Assembly (NCBI RefSeq): GCF_012955605.1
Contig: NZ_CP052135.1
Coordinates: forward strand, 1,209,501-1,273,500
Reading direction: 5' to 3'
Length of the DNA: 64,000 bases
Origin: Bacillus fonticola
GTDB taxonomy: Bacteria; Bacillota; Bacilli; Bacillales; JC228
Position 1 is the first letter of the stretch, and each line of letters opens with the position of its first letter. This document shows positions 47,240 to 55,883 of this stretch, piece after piece. Both the position numbers and the translations under genes were made by a program. The notes under the pieces were generated by a model. The model was not told the DNA's origin. It was given only the letters and a program-made list of their open reading frames with translations, and did not search any database.

Positions 47240-47870
47240 GATAAGAGCGCTAATCCGGAGATAAGAGCGTTAATCCTGGGATAAGAGCGTTAATCTGGAG
47301 ATAAGAGCGTTAATCCCGAGATAAGAGCGTTAATCCTGGGATAAGAGCGTTAATCCTGGGATAAGAGCGTTAATCCTGGGATAAGAGCGTTAATCCCAGG
47401 ATAAGAGCGTTAATCCCGAGATAAGAGCGCTAATCCCGAGATAAGAGCGCTAATCCCGAGATAAGAGCGTTAATCCCAGGATAAGAGCGCTAATCCCGAG
47501 ATAAGAGCGTTAATCTGGAGATAAGAGCGTTAATCCTGGGATAAGAGCGTTAATCCAGGGATAAGAGCGTTAATCCCGGGATAAGAGCGTTAATCCCGAG
47601 ATAAGAGCGTTAATCTGGAGATAAGAGCGTTAATCCTGGGATAAGAGCGTTAATCCAGGGATAAGAGCGTTAATCCCGGGATAAGAGCGTTAATCCCAGG
47701 ATAAGAGCGTTAATCCAGGGATAAGAGCGTTAATCCCAGGATAAGAGCGCTAATCCCGGGATAAGAGCGCTAATCCCAGGATAAGAGCGTTAATCCTGGG
47801 ATAAGAGCGTTAATCTGGAGATAAGAGCGTTAATCCCAGGATAAGAGCGTTAATCCCGAGATAAGAGCGG
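47240..47870 (+). repeat. 20-bp tandem array, type B, left of NERD gene (about 32 units)
   Basis: Units of GATAAGAGCGTTAATCC plus three variable bases, period exactly 20. The last unit is altered (GATAAGAGCGGTAGCCC) where the NERD gene begins. The NERD stop codon (TAA, 47,850-47,852 on the minus strand) lies inside the GGGATTAACGC of a repeat unit. Confidence 0.96.
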
Positions 47871-48854
47871 TAGCCCACTTTTGACTTGTTTGTAGCCTCT
47901 CCAATGATACCTTTGTCCCTTTTTTGATCCTGAAGCAGTTACTTCCATAGATTGAATATACCTTTTTGCTTTGTGCCTTGAAGTTATCTTTAGAAATTCC
48001 CGGCATTCTGCATTTGTAATGGTCGGACTAATGAGCAAAAAATAATCTAATAGAGCTGGTTTGTGTGCAGTAAGAGAACGGTGATGGCAAACGCTACATT
48101 CCCACGATCTCTCCATTTCCTTCATAGTAAAGCTGGAGCATTTCTCGCATTGAACCCCAGTAATAAGTTCCTGAGGGGAGATGTTATACTCCTGTAACAT
48201 GTTAGGAGCTGCATTTGTATGACTTTGAAGAAGTTTACTAGTTAATTTCCGGTGTTCGCTGGTACTCATAATGTCCAACTTATTTGCCTTTTTTAGCTCA
48301 AGAATACGGTGGGAAACATTTTCCACAAGTAAAATGTTTTTATTCTCAGGATGATCGATCGAGTTTGTTTTTAAAATAGTGGTAGGGTTTGTAAACGCGG
48401 CAAGATAGTTGAATGGCAATGGGGGTGTACCGTAACGTTGAAACCAGCTCTTTAATAGTGCACCTTGGCGTTTTACTTGTGTGATAGGATGCTTGTAGCG
48501 AGTCTCAACATCGCGATCTGTTCTTGTAAACTGGTCAAAAATCGAGTCGAAAGTTAGAGTGCCTGTGATGTCTTTCGCTTCAATCAGTAAGAAAAAACTT
48601 CGTGTAAGAATTAAGGTGTCGATTTGGAAAGCTTGTTCGTTGAGGATGAGCCGTAGATTTGGAAAGATGGTGAAATTCTGATTAGAAAGGGGCTTTAAAT
48701 AATAATCCAATGTTCGTTCACCCCTGTAACCGGCTATATCCTTTGCGTTATCAGCTCTAATCAACTCCCGCTTTTTGTGATTCATTGGTAGTCTTCTTAA
48801 AAGCGCATTTCGTACTACAACTTCGTGTGGAAACTCCCGTTTTTTAACGAACAT
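47850..48854 (-). CDS. NERD-domain protein with zinc ribbon
   Basis: A 334-residue protein. After an N-terminal helix (EVVVRNALLRRLPMNHKKRELI) comes a nuclease-related NERD domain (about 40-165) with YRGERTLDYYL, QIDTLILTRSFFLLIEAKDITG (D...ExK-like catalytic pattern). The C-terminal zinc ribbon is CEKC ... CSVC (about 255-285). NERD proteins are predicted nucleases of unknown role. I prefer ATG 48854 with GGAAGTGA upstream; the frame extends to TTG 48941 without a clear site. Its last residues (about PLLSRD) are translated from the 20-bp repeat. It is the only minus-strand gene between tmcAL-side genes and the lut remnants apart from shadows, and it is enclosed by arrays. Confidence 0.82.
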   Translation of the reverse strand: MFVKKREFPHEVVVRNALLRRLPMNHKKRELIRADNAKDIAGYRGERTLDYYLKPLSNQNFTIFPNLRLILNEQAFQIDTLILTRSFFLLIEAKDITGTLTFDSIFDQFTRTDRDVETRYKHPITQVKRQGALLKSWFQRYGTPPLPFNYLAAFTNPTTILKTNSIDHPENKNILLVENVSHRILELKKANKLDIMSTSEHRKLTSKLLQSHTNAAPNMLQEYNISPQELITGVQCEKCSSFTMKEMERSWECSVCHHRSLTAHKPALLDYFLLISPTITNAECREFLKITSRHKAKRYIQSMEVTASGSKKGQRYHWRGYKQVKSGLPLLSRD

Positions 48855-48945
48855 CGCGTCACTTCCATTTCTAAAAGGTATATGTATGTTATTCGGAACG
48901 GGAATCCTATAATCCTCTTTTTTGAAAAATATAAATGACAACTAG

Positions 48946-49550
48946 GAGAAGAGCGTTAATCCCGAGATAAGAGCGTTAATCCCGAGATAAGAGCGTTAAT
49001 CCCGAGATAAGAGCGTTAATCCCGAGATAAGAGCGTTAATCCTGGGATAAGAGCGTTAATCCTGGGATAAGAGCGTTAATCCTGAGATAAGAGCGTTAAT
49101 CCCGAGATAAGAGCGCTAATCCCGAGATAAGAGCGTTAATCTGGAGATAAGAGCGCTAATCCCGAGATAAGAGCGTTAATCCTGAGATAAGAGCGTTAAT
49201 CCCGAGATAAGAGCGCTAATCCCGAGATAAGAGCGTTAATCTGGAGATAAGAGCGCTAATCCCGAGATAAGAGCGTTAATCCCGAGATAAGAGCGTTAAT
49301 CTGGAGATAAGAGCGTTAATCCCGAGATAAGAGCGTTAATCCTGGGATAAGAGCGTTAATCCCGAGATAAGAGCGCTAATCCCGAGATAAGAGCGTTAAT
49401 CCCAAGATAAGAGCGTTAATCCCGAGATAAGAGCGTTAATCCCGAGATAAGAGCGTTAATCCCAGGATAAGAGCGTTAATCCCGAGATAAGAGCGTTAAT
49501 CCCGAGATAAGAGCGTTAATCCCAAGATAAGAGCGCTAATCCAAAATAAG
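48946..49550 (+). repeat. 20-bp tandem array, type B, right of NERD gene (about 30 units)
   Basis: Same unit, same orientation and same period as the left array. The first unit (GAGAAGAGCGTTAAT) and the last (about 49,544, AATAAGGACGCAAAC) are altered. Confidence 0.96.
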
Positions 49551-49636
49551 GACGCAAACTTCCTCCCAACCGACAAAATTCCTCGTAAACTCCGAAAATT
49601 TCTCGCTTGTCCAAGACAAATAGTGACACACTTTTC

Positions 49637-49655
49637 TGACGAGAGACGCTATACT
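49637..49655 (+). promoter_or_regulatory. Candidate spoIIG promoter elements
   Basis: TATACT at 49,650-49,655 could be the -10 box. TGACGAG at 49,637-49,643 differs at one base from the Spo0A box TGNCGAA. In B. subtilis the spoIIG operon is activated by Spo0A with sigma-A. The -35 is not obvious. Confidence 0.4.
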
Positions 49656-49692
49656 TTGTCTCACAACGAATTGGGAAAAGGGGGAAGGTGGT

Positions 49693-50622
49693 CTGACTTA
49701 TTACGTCGATGTTATTTGGTTACTGAACTGGTTGTTCGACGCACTTATTTTACAAACGACTGCCTTGCTCGTGAAAAAACCCCTTCCATTTCGTCGACTG
49801 GTGTTTGCGAGTTTTGTTGCTTCACTGCTCGTATGGGGGTCGTTTACTCCTTATGCAGGATTTGTGAATCATCCGCTGTTTAAGTTGGCGTATGCCGGGT
49901 TGATTGTATTGGTTGCCTTTTCCTTTCGCAATCTTCGTGTTTTTCTTAGAAGAATTGTAACCTTTTTTCTCGTTTCCTTTTTGTTTGGTGGTGGGTTGAT
50001 TGGGGCGTACTATTTTATTCAGTTTGACGACAGCATCTATGAAAGTTACTGGTTGACGCAAGTACAAGGGTTTGGAGATCCGCTGAGCTGGTTATGGGTT
50101 TTGGTTGGATTTCCGGTTATTTGGTGGATTACGGGTCGTCAAGCTGACCAATGGACAACAGAAGCCATTCGCTACGATCAAGAGGTTAGTGTAACAGTGA
50201 CCTTTTTCGGACAACAAATTACGGTAAAGGGGCTAGTAGACAGTGGGAATCGTCTTGCAGATCCCATTTCTAAAAAGCCAGTCATGATCTTGTCGTTAGC
50301 TTCAGTAGGTCATCTTCTTACCGATGAAATTCGCAAAGTGTCAGAAGATCCGAACAAGTATCTCGAAGGTGACGTAGAACTGCCGGGTGCCCTACAAGCT
50401 TATCTGCGCCTCATTCCCTATCAAACCGTCGACCGAACGCAGCAATTTATGGTCGCATGGAAAGTGGAACGCATTGAGATCACTTCACAAACTGCAACCT
50501 ATGACGCCTCAAGGGCACTTGTTGCGTTTACTGCAGACGTGCTAGCATCGGATGGGTCGTTTGAAGCCATTGTCCACCCAAAAATGATGAGTGAAGCGAA
50601 TGTACTCGAAGATGCTTCCTGA
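49693..50622 (+). CDS. spoIIGA: Sigma-E processing protease SpoIIGA (CTG start)
   Basis: A membrane aspartic protease that removes the pro-sequence of SigE at the mother-cell face. From CTG 49693 the protein is 309 residues long, begins TYYVDVIWLLNWLFD and aligns without gap to the family N-terminus. There is no in-frame ATG, GTG or TTG between the stop at 49,624 and the TTG at 49,732. A start at 49,732 would lose 13 conserved residues. From CTG, the catalytic aspartate in LVDSGNRLADP is residue 183, the number I recall for B. subtilis. GGGGGAAGGTGG precedes the CTG. Five hydrophobic segments fill the first half. Confidence 0.9.
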   Translation: MTYYVDVIWLLNWLFDALILQTTALLVKKPLPFRRLVFASFVASLLVWGSFTPYAGFVNHPLFKLAYAGLIVLVAFSFRNLRVFLRRIVTFFLVSFLFGGGLIGAYYFIQFDDSIYESYWLTQVQGFGDPLSWLWVLVGFPVIWWITGRQADQWTTEAIRYDQEVSVTVTFFGQQITVKGLVDSGNRLADPISKKPVMILSLASVGHLLTDEIRKVSEDPNKYLEGDVELPGALQAYLRLIPYQTVDRTQQFMVAWKVERIEITSQTATYDASRALVAFTADVLASDGSFEAIVHPKMMSEANVLEDAS

Positions 50623-50658
50623 AAAACAGTCACAACTACATAAGAGGGGGTCTTGAAC

Positions 50659-51378
50659 ATGAAAACATGGCGATTACGGTTATCTCTATTATGGACAAAA
50701 TTTTTATTGCGTTTAGGTGTCAAATCAGATGAAATTTACTATATCGGTGGTAGTGAGGCATTACCGCCACCTCTTAGTAAGGATGAAGAAGCACTTCTGT
50801 TAAAAAAGTTACCGAACGGCGATAAAGCTGCCCGCTCTGTGCTGATTGAACGCAACTTGCGCCTTGTCGTATACATTGCACGGAAATTTGAAAATACAGG
50901 GATTAACATTGAAGATTTAATTAGTATTGGAACGATCGGTCTTATTAAAGCGGTCAACACGTTTAACCCGGAAAAGAAAATCAAATTAGCTACTTATGCG
51001 TCCCGTTGTATTGAAAACGAAATTTTAATGTACTTACGGCGCAATAATAAAATTCGTTCGGAGGTATCATTCGACGAGCCCCTTAACATCGATTGGGACG
51101 GGAATGAGCTCCTTCTTAGCGATGTGCTAGGTACAGAAGACAATATTATTACGAAAGACTTGGAAGCTAGTGTAGACAAAAAATTGTTGTTAAAAGCCCT
51201 TCACGAGTTGTCAGATAGAGAAAAACAAATTATGCAGCTACGCTTTGGTTTACTTGGGGAAGAGGAAAAAACGCAAAAAGACGTGGCAGACATGCTTGGC
51301 ATCTCGCAATCGTATATTTCGCGTTTAGAAAAAAGGATTATTAAAAGATTGAGGAAGGAATTTAATAAAATGGTTTAA
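50659..51378 (+). CDS. sigE: RNA polymerase sigma-E factor precursor
   Basis: A 239-residue sigma-70 type factor for early mother-cell genes, made as an inactive precursor. The N-terminal pro-region (about 27 residues, ending near [17 protein letters not shown]) precedes regions 2 ([34 protein letters not shown]) and 4 ([23 protein letters not shown]). ATG 50659 gives exactly the B. subtilis length. spoIIGA lies upstream in the same transcript, the classic spoIIG operon. Confidence 0.96.
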   Translation: MKTWRLRLSLLWTKFLLRLGVKSDEIYYIGGSEALPPPLSKDEEALLLKKLPNGDKAARSVLIERNLRLVVYIARKFENTGINIEDLISIGTIGLIKAVNTFNPEKKIKLATYASRCIENEILMYLRRNNKIRSEVSFDEPLNIDWDGNELLLSDVLGTEDNIITKDLEASVDKKLLLKALHELSDREKQIMQLRFGLLGEEEKTQKDVADMLGISQSYISRLEKRIIKRLRKEFNKMV

Positions 51379-51407
51379 AGAACCAATAACTTCACCCCCA
51401 ATTTTTT

Positions 51408-51441
51408 GAAGCGAATCTCTTTGAGGTTCGCTTTTTTTTGT
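51408..51441 (+). terminator. Terminator of spoIIG operon
   Basis: AAGCGAATC / GGTTCGCTT stem and a run of eight T. Confidence 0.92.
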
Positions 51442-51454
51442 CGTCTAGTTTACG

Positions 51455-51577
51455 TGTCTAGCTACAGCGGGTAGGTCACCGCACGTCGTTTCAGCCTCTC
51501 CATAAAAGTCTGAAGAACGACATTCACTGCGGATCTAAGACGAGTGGGATGACCAAAGCAACCCGCTTTCGCATTTC
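51455..51577 (-). repeat. Inverted diverged copy of the 126-bp hairpin element
   Basis: Reverse-complement match to the element at 28,381. Shared phrases are GTCTAGCTAC, CACCGCACGTC-TTTCAGCC, AAAAGTCTGAAGAACGAC and AAAGCAAC-CGCTT. The outer stem reads AGCGGGT / ACCCGCT and the inner GGTCA / TGACC (in the element's own orientation), with both arms changed together relative to the mraZ copies. It lies between the sigE terminator and the sigG promoter. Confidence 0.88.
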
Positions 51578-51582
51578 CATGT

Positions 51583-51610
51583 GCATATTTTTCCTTGTCG
51601 GGGAGATACT
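51583..51610 (+). promoter_or_regulatory. Sigma-F promoter of sigG
   Basis: GCATA (51,583-51,587), 14 bases, then GGAGATACT (51,602-51,610). This fits sigma-F (GYWTA, about 15-16 bases, GGNRANAMT) at every defined base, with a slightly short spacer. In B. subtilis sigG is transcribed by sigma-F in the forespore. Confidence 0.7.
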
Positions 51611-51649
51611 GAACCTTGTACAGCAGCTCCTGACAGGAGGGAAATAGCG

Positions 51650-52429
51650 TTGACTCGAAACAAAGTTGAAATCTGCGGTGTAGATACATCAAAACTTCCC
51701 GTATTGAAAAATGAGGAGATGCGTAAGCTCTTTCGAGAGATGCAATCAGGACAGTATGAAGCTCGTGAAAAGCTTGTGAATGGAAATTTGCGTCTCGTCT
51801 TGAGTGTGATTCAGCGGTTCAATAATCGTGGTGAGTTTGTAGACGACTTATTTCAAGTCGGGTGTATCGGACTTATGAAATCCATTGATAACTTTGACTT
51901 AGGACAAAATGTGAAATTTTCTACGTATGCCGTTCCGATGATCATTGGGGAAATTCGTCGTTATTTACGTGACAACAACCCGATTCGTGTATCCAGAAGT
52001 TTACGGGATATCGCGTACAAAGCCTTACAAGTTCGCGAGCGCCTCATGAGTGAAACCTCAAGAGAACCAACCGCTCAAGAAATTGCAAAGGAGTTGGACG
52101 TTTCACACGAAGAGATTGTATTTGCTTTGGATGCTATTCAAGATCCCGTCTCCTTATTTGAGCCAATTTATAACGATGGGGGAGACCCAATCTTTGTCAT
52201 GGATCAGCTTAGTGACGAACGAAATCGTGATATTCAGTGGATTGAAGAAATTGCGTTAAAAGAAGGTATGCGCCGTCTGAATGAACGGGAGAAGCTCATT
52301 TTACGAAAACGGTTCTTCCAAGGGAAAACGCAAATGGAAGTGGCTGACGAAATCGGCATTTCACAGGCGCAAGTATCTCGCTTAGAAAAAGCAGCCATTA
52401 AACAAATGAACAAAAATATCCAATCGTGA
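51650..52429 (+). CDS. sigG: RNA polymerase sigma-G factor
   Basis: A 259-residue sigma factor for late forespore genes. The N-terminus TRNKVEICGVDTSKLPVLKN is nearly the same as in B. subtilis. Region 2 (DDLFQVGCIGLMKSIDNFD), region 3 and region 4 (QMEVADEIGISQAQVSRLEKAAIKQM) are intact. TTG 51650 follows GGAGGG. A longer ATG frame from 51581 begins inside the promoter and is not used. Confidence 0.96.
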   Translation: MTRNKVEICGVDTSKLPVLKNEEMRKLFREMQSGQYEAREKLVNGNLRLVLSVIQRFNNRGEFVDDLFQVGCIGLMKSIDNFDLGQNVKFSTYAVPMIIGEIRRYLRDNNPIRVSRSLRDIAYKALQVRERLMSETSREPTAQEIAKELDVSHEEIVFALDAIQDPVSLFEPIYNDGGDPIFVMDQLSDERNRDIQWIEEIALKEGMRRLNEREKLILRKRFFQGKTQMEVADEIGISQAQVSRLEKAAIKQMNKNIQS

Positions 52430-52445
52430 AAACTAAATAAAAGCT

Positions 52446-52483
52446 TAGAGTGCCCTTTGAACGTCGGGGCACTCTTTTTTGTT
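52446..52483 (+). terminator. Terminator of sigG
   Basis: AGAGTGCCC / GGGCACTCT stem, T-run. Confidence 0.92.
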
Positions 52484-52683
52484 GGATGGCGAGAAAATTC
52501 AATGGTCAAGGTCCGGAATCCGCCTTTATGGGCAAATAACTGCTTTTCGCACGAAGGAATCCCCCGATAGACAATACCTACTAAAAAGTTTGTACGTCAC
52601 GACTTACCGTTAAAAAGATTCGTTCATTCTGGGCACTCCACGTCATACACTAGAGTGATAGATCTAAAGGGTAGGTGAGAGTT

Positions 52684-52953
52684 GTGCGCATTTCCGAATT
52701 TCAAGCAAAGGATGTCATCAACATCTCGGACGGTAAAAAGTTGGGGAACATTGGCGATATAGAAATTGATGTACGAACAGGGGCGATTCAGTCGATCGTT
52801 TTATATGGGAGCGGAAAGTATTTTGGGATTTTTGGTAAGGATGAGGAAGTTGTTATACCGTGGAACCAAATATTAAAAATTGGGGAAGACGTTATTCTTG
52901 TACGATCAAAGCAAGCGGAGGCTCCAAAACAAATAGAAGGACATACGCAGTAA
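52684..52953 (+). CDS. ylmC: YlmC/YmxH family sporulation protein
   Basis: An 89-residue PRC-barrel-type protein. RISEFQAKDVINISDGKKLG, GDIEIDVRTGAIQSIVLYG and the closing EEVVIPWNQILKIGEDVILVR are the family pattern (YlmC in B. subtilis). Role in sporulation is not defined. GTG 52684 follows AGGTGAG; a TTG one codon earlier is also possible. ylmA, present upstream in B. subtilis, is absent. Confidence 0.88.
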   Translation: MRISEFQAKDVINISDGKKLGNIGDIEIDVRTGAIQSIVLYGSGKYFGIFGKDEEVVIPWNQILKIGEDVILVRSKQAEAPKQIEGHTQ

Positions 52954-53016
52954 CTCCTCCTCCTCACGAGGTGTCTTGATATGGTACACTGGAGTGAGAA
53001 GAGGAGTGAAACGGGA

Positions 53017-53802
53017 ATGGACGTCTTCAAACAAGTCTCTCGGACGCATTTTGACATTTCACCTTGGACCACGGCCTTTCCTTCTTTACTAGCAGGGGTG
53101 ACCAACCGCGCCCAGCAATACGGCTTTCACGTTGGTGACGATCCGGTACATGTGAAGCAGCATCGAACACGTCTTGCGCAAGAATTGGATGTGCCCCTGT
53201 CCCATTGGGTAAGCACAGAACAAACACATGAAACGAACGTTAGGGAGGTCACTCGGCGGGAAGCTGGTTGCGGCAGCGATTCTTTACATTCGGCGCTCAC
53301 AGCTACCGACGGGCTGATCACCAACAAGAGTGGGGTACTGCTTACACTCCTATTTGCAGATTGCGTACCCCTCTATTTTTTTGATCCAAAAACGAAATGG
53401 ATTGGTGTGAGTCATGCCGGATGGAGGGGGACGGTCGGAAATATAGCCGGGAATTCGGTGCGGAAGTTAACCAATCAAGGTGCATCGTTGTCCTCCCTAG
53501 AAGTCGTCATAGGCCCATCTATTTGTGGTGAGTGTTACATTGTGGACGACAAAGTGATCAGTCGAGTAGATGAAGTGATGGAACACGGGGGACAAACCTT
53601 CTATAATGAAGTTACGAGTGGACAGTACGCCCTTGATCTGCGTAAAGTGAACAAGCAATTACTAATTCAAGCTGACGTGGCACCTGAACGTATTCGTGTG
53701 ACCGATTACTGTACATCCTGTCATAACGACCAGTTTTTCTCCCACAGAAAAGAACAAGGTCAAGCAGGAAGGATCTTAGCGTATATCGGCTGGAAAGTGT
53801 AA
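53017..53802 (+). CDS. pgeF: Peptidoglycan editing factor PgeF (YlmD)
   Basis: A 261-residue protein of the multicopper-like 'laccase domain' (DUF152) family. Zinc/catalytic residues are seen in TEQTHETNV, LLFADCVPLYFFD and SHAGWRGTVGN, and YCTSCHNDQFFSHRKEQGQAGR forms the C-terminal signature. E. coli PgeF removes faulty UDP-MurNAc peptides; family members also act on purine nucleosides. ATG 53017 follows GAGGAGTGAA. ylmE starts 15 bases later. Confidence 0.9.
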   Translation: MDVFKQVSRTHFDISPWTTAFPSLLAGVTNRAQQYGFHVGDDPVHVKQHRTRLAQELDVPLSHWVSTEQTHETNVREVTRREAGCGSDSLHSALTATDGLITNKSGVLLTLLFADCVPLYFFDPKTKWIGVSHAGWRGTVGNIAGNSVRKLTNQGASLSSLEVVIGPSICGECYIVDDKVISRVDEVMEHGGQTFYNEVTSGQYALDLRKVNKQLLIQADVAPERIRVTDYCTSCHNDQFFSHRKEQGQAGRILAYIGWKV

Positions 53803-53817
53803 GGAGGACTTTTTAAC

Positions 53818-54498
53818 TTGACATCTGTAGCAAACAATTTAGCCACCATTCAAGCAAAAGTTGAAAAAGCGTGCCACCGGATAGATCGTTCTCCTGACGA
53901 TGTGAACATAGTGGCAGTCACGAAGTATGTGTCTGTCGAACGAACAAAAGAAGCTTACGAGGCAGGCATCAAGCACTTGGCAGAAAATCGCGACGAGGGA
54001 TTCATACAAAAGATACAAGCTCTTGGCACGGAACCAACGTGGCACTTTATCGGCTCACTGCAGTCTCGTAAAGTAAAAATGGTGATCGATTCTATTGATA
54101 TGCTACACTCGTTGGATCGTCTTTCCTTGGCAAAGGAAATTCAGAAGCGATCGACTCGGGTGGTGCCGTGTTTTTTGCAAGTGAAAACAACCGATGAAGC
54201 TACAAAGCATGGACTTGCTATCCATGAGTTGGATGCTTTTGTAAAGGCTCTAGCAGAGATGGACAAGATCTCTATTGTCGGAGTGATGACAATGGCCCCG
54301 GTCGGTGGTGACGAAGAAGCGATTCGTCGATCTTTCCGATTAGCTCGTGAAATAAAAGAGTCTATACAGCAAAAAAACTTACCTTATGCCCCGTGTAATG
54401 AACTGTCTATGGGCATGTCCGGAGACTTTGAATTGGCTATCGAAGAAGGATCCACATACATACGTATTGGGTCATCTCTCGTTGGGGAAAAGGCGTGA
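53818..54498 (+). CDS. ylmE: YggS/YlmE family PLP-binding protein
   Basis: A 226-residue PLP-binding protein of the PLPBP family (fold-type III barrel). The lysine that binds PLP is in VNIVAVTKYVS, with HFIGSLQSRKVK, VGVMTMAPV and LSMGMSGDFELAIEEGSTYIRIGS following. The family is involved in vitamin B6 balance. TTG start after AAGGAGGAC. In B. subtilis sepF follows; here it does not. Confidence 0.92.
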   Translation: MTSVANNLATIQAKVEKACHRIDRSPDDVNIVAVTKYVSVERTKEAYEAGIKHLAENRDEGFIQKIQALGTEPTWHFIGSLQSRKVKMVIDSIDMLHSLDRLSLAKEIQKRSTRVVPCFLQVKTTDEATKHGLAIHELDAFVKALAEMDKISIVGVMTMAPVGGDEEAIRRSFRLAREIKESIQQKNLPYAPCNELSMGMSGDFELAIEEGSTYIRIGSSLVGEKA

Positions 54499-54677
54499 AG
54501 CAATTTTGAATTTAAAAAGAAACAAGTCGGGTGAGTAACTGGGAAGGCGTTTGCTCTACGCCGTTCTACACAAGGCAAACATCATCACCCTATGTACTCC
54601 ATAATCATTACTACATAAGGTCAGTGTCTGAGTGGGATTGGAGTTCCTGCTCATTACTATGCGAGGAGTGGAACTAG
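54499..54677. other. ylmE-ylmG gap where sepF is expected
   Basis: About 180 bases with no SepF-like frame on either strand. It contains a small hairpin GGCGT / ACGCC within a wider GGGTGA / TCACCC pairing (54,528-54,595). Probably an RNA or promoter region; no further assignment. Confidence 0.5.
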
Positions 54678-54944
54678 TTGGTCTATCAAATCATAAGTGT
54701 GGTCAATACGTTAGCATCGATTTACTCGTTTGCTTTAATTATTTACATTTTTATGTCGTGGTTCCCTGGGGCTAGAGAGTCTAAGTTCGGCGAGATTTTG
54801 AGTCGCATTTGTGAGCCGTATTTAGACGTGTTCCGTCGCTTCATTCCACCGCTTGGGATGATTGATATTTCTCCAATCGTCGCGCTTTTAGTGCTTCGAT
54901 TTGCGGTAGATGGACTACGAATACTATTACTCAATTTTGTGTAA
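54678..54944 (+). CDS. ylmG: YggT family membrane protein YlmG
   Basis: An 88-residue protein with two hydrophobic segments (about 5-25 and 63-86) and the family motif [29 protein letters not shown] (in part). YggT/YlmG proteins are linked to envelope or division processes; exact role is unknown. TTG start after CGAGGAGTGG. ylmH follows 57 bases after its stop. Confidence 0.9.
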   Translation: MVYQIISVVNTLASIYSFALIIYIFMSWFPGARESKFGEILSRICEPYLDVFRRFIPPLGMIDISPIVALLVLRFAVDGLRILLLNFV

Positions 54945-55001
54945 AAACGGGGCTGGCTCTCTAAGTGAGGGTCAGCTATTTGTATTAGGAGGAAGTTTTA
55001 C

Positions 55002-55790
55002 ATGGCAGTGTACGACCATTATCGACCTGAGGAGCATGCGTTTATCGATCAACTACTGGAATGGCGCGACCAGGTCACCGAACAATACGTGGCAAAGTGT
55101 AGCGACTTTTTAGACCCAAGGCAACAGGTGATTGCCCGAGAAGTGCTTGGCATCGAACAAAACGAGTACACGTATGGTTTTTTTGGCGGAAGTGAGCAGG
55201 CTGAAAGGAAGCGTCTTGTTATTGCCCCTCCGTATGTCGAATCGCTAGAGGATGAGGCACATCTCCAAGTTTTTGAGGTCGATTATGCGAAGAAATTCGT
55301 GACGATGACTCACCGAGATTTGTTAGGAAGCTTATTAGGAATCGGTCTTGATCGAGACAAGTTCGGCGATTTACTGTTTGATGGCGAGCGTGTGCAATTT
55401 GTCTGTGCAAAGGAGATCGCTTCCTTTATTGAATTGCAGCTCACAAAAGTTGGCAATACAACCGTTCGCCTACAAGCACGAGAACTTGAACAGTTGTTAC
55501 CTGTTCAACAGGATGGGACGAAGAGGGAAGTGACCGCTTCTTCGTTGCGCATTGATACCGTGCTTTCCTCTGCTACTGGATTTTCAAGATCTGTAGTGAG
55601 TGAGGCAATTCGTGAAAATAAAGTGAAGCACAACTGGCAAGTACTTACGAAACCAAACGTAGAATGTAGACAAGGGGATGTGCTCTCGCTTCGAGGGTTT
55701 GGTAGGGTCACGATCGAGACTATTGAAGGGCAAACGAAAAAAGGAAAGTGGAAGTTGTCTGTTCTTGTCCAAAAAAATTCACGAAAATAA
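55002..55790 (+). CDS. ylmH: S4-domain RNA-binding protein YlmH
   Basis: A 262-residue protein with an N-terminal YlmH-specific part (YDHYRPEEHAFIDQLLEWRDQV; DLLGSLLGIGLDRDKFGDLL) and a C-terminal S4 RNA-binding domain (about 182-245, SSLRIDTVLSSATGFSRS). B. subtilis YlmH has been reported to help ribosome-associated quality control. ATG after AGGAGGAAG. Followed by divIVA. Confidence 0.92.
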   Translation: MAVYDHYRPEEHAFIDQLLEWRDQVTEQYVAKCSDFLDPRQQVIAREVLGIEQNEYTYGFFGGSEQAERKRLVIAPPYVESLEDEAHLQVFEVDYAKKFVTMTHRDLLGSLLGIGLDRDKFGDLLFDGERVQFVCAKEIASFIELQLTKVGNTTVRLQARELEQLLPVQQDGTKREVTASSLRIDTVLSSATGFSRSVVSEAIRENKVKHNWQVLTKPNVECRQGDVLSLRGFGRVTIETIEGQTKKGKWKLSVLVQKNSRK

Positions 55791-55883
55791 AGGAATCGTC
55801 CCATGTCCTGTCGAAACGTTGTATACTAGAGAAAGAATTGCATCATGTACTTAGTTGAATTATTTCGCGGAGGTGCCCCAAAA

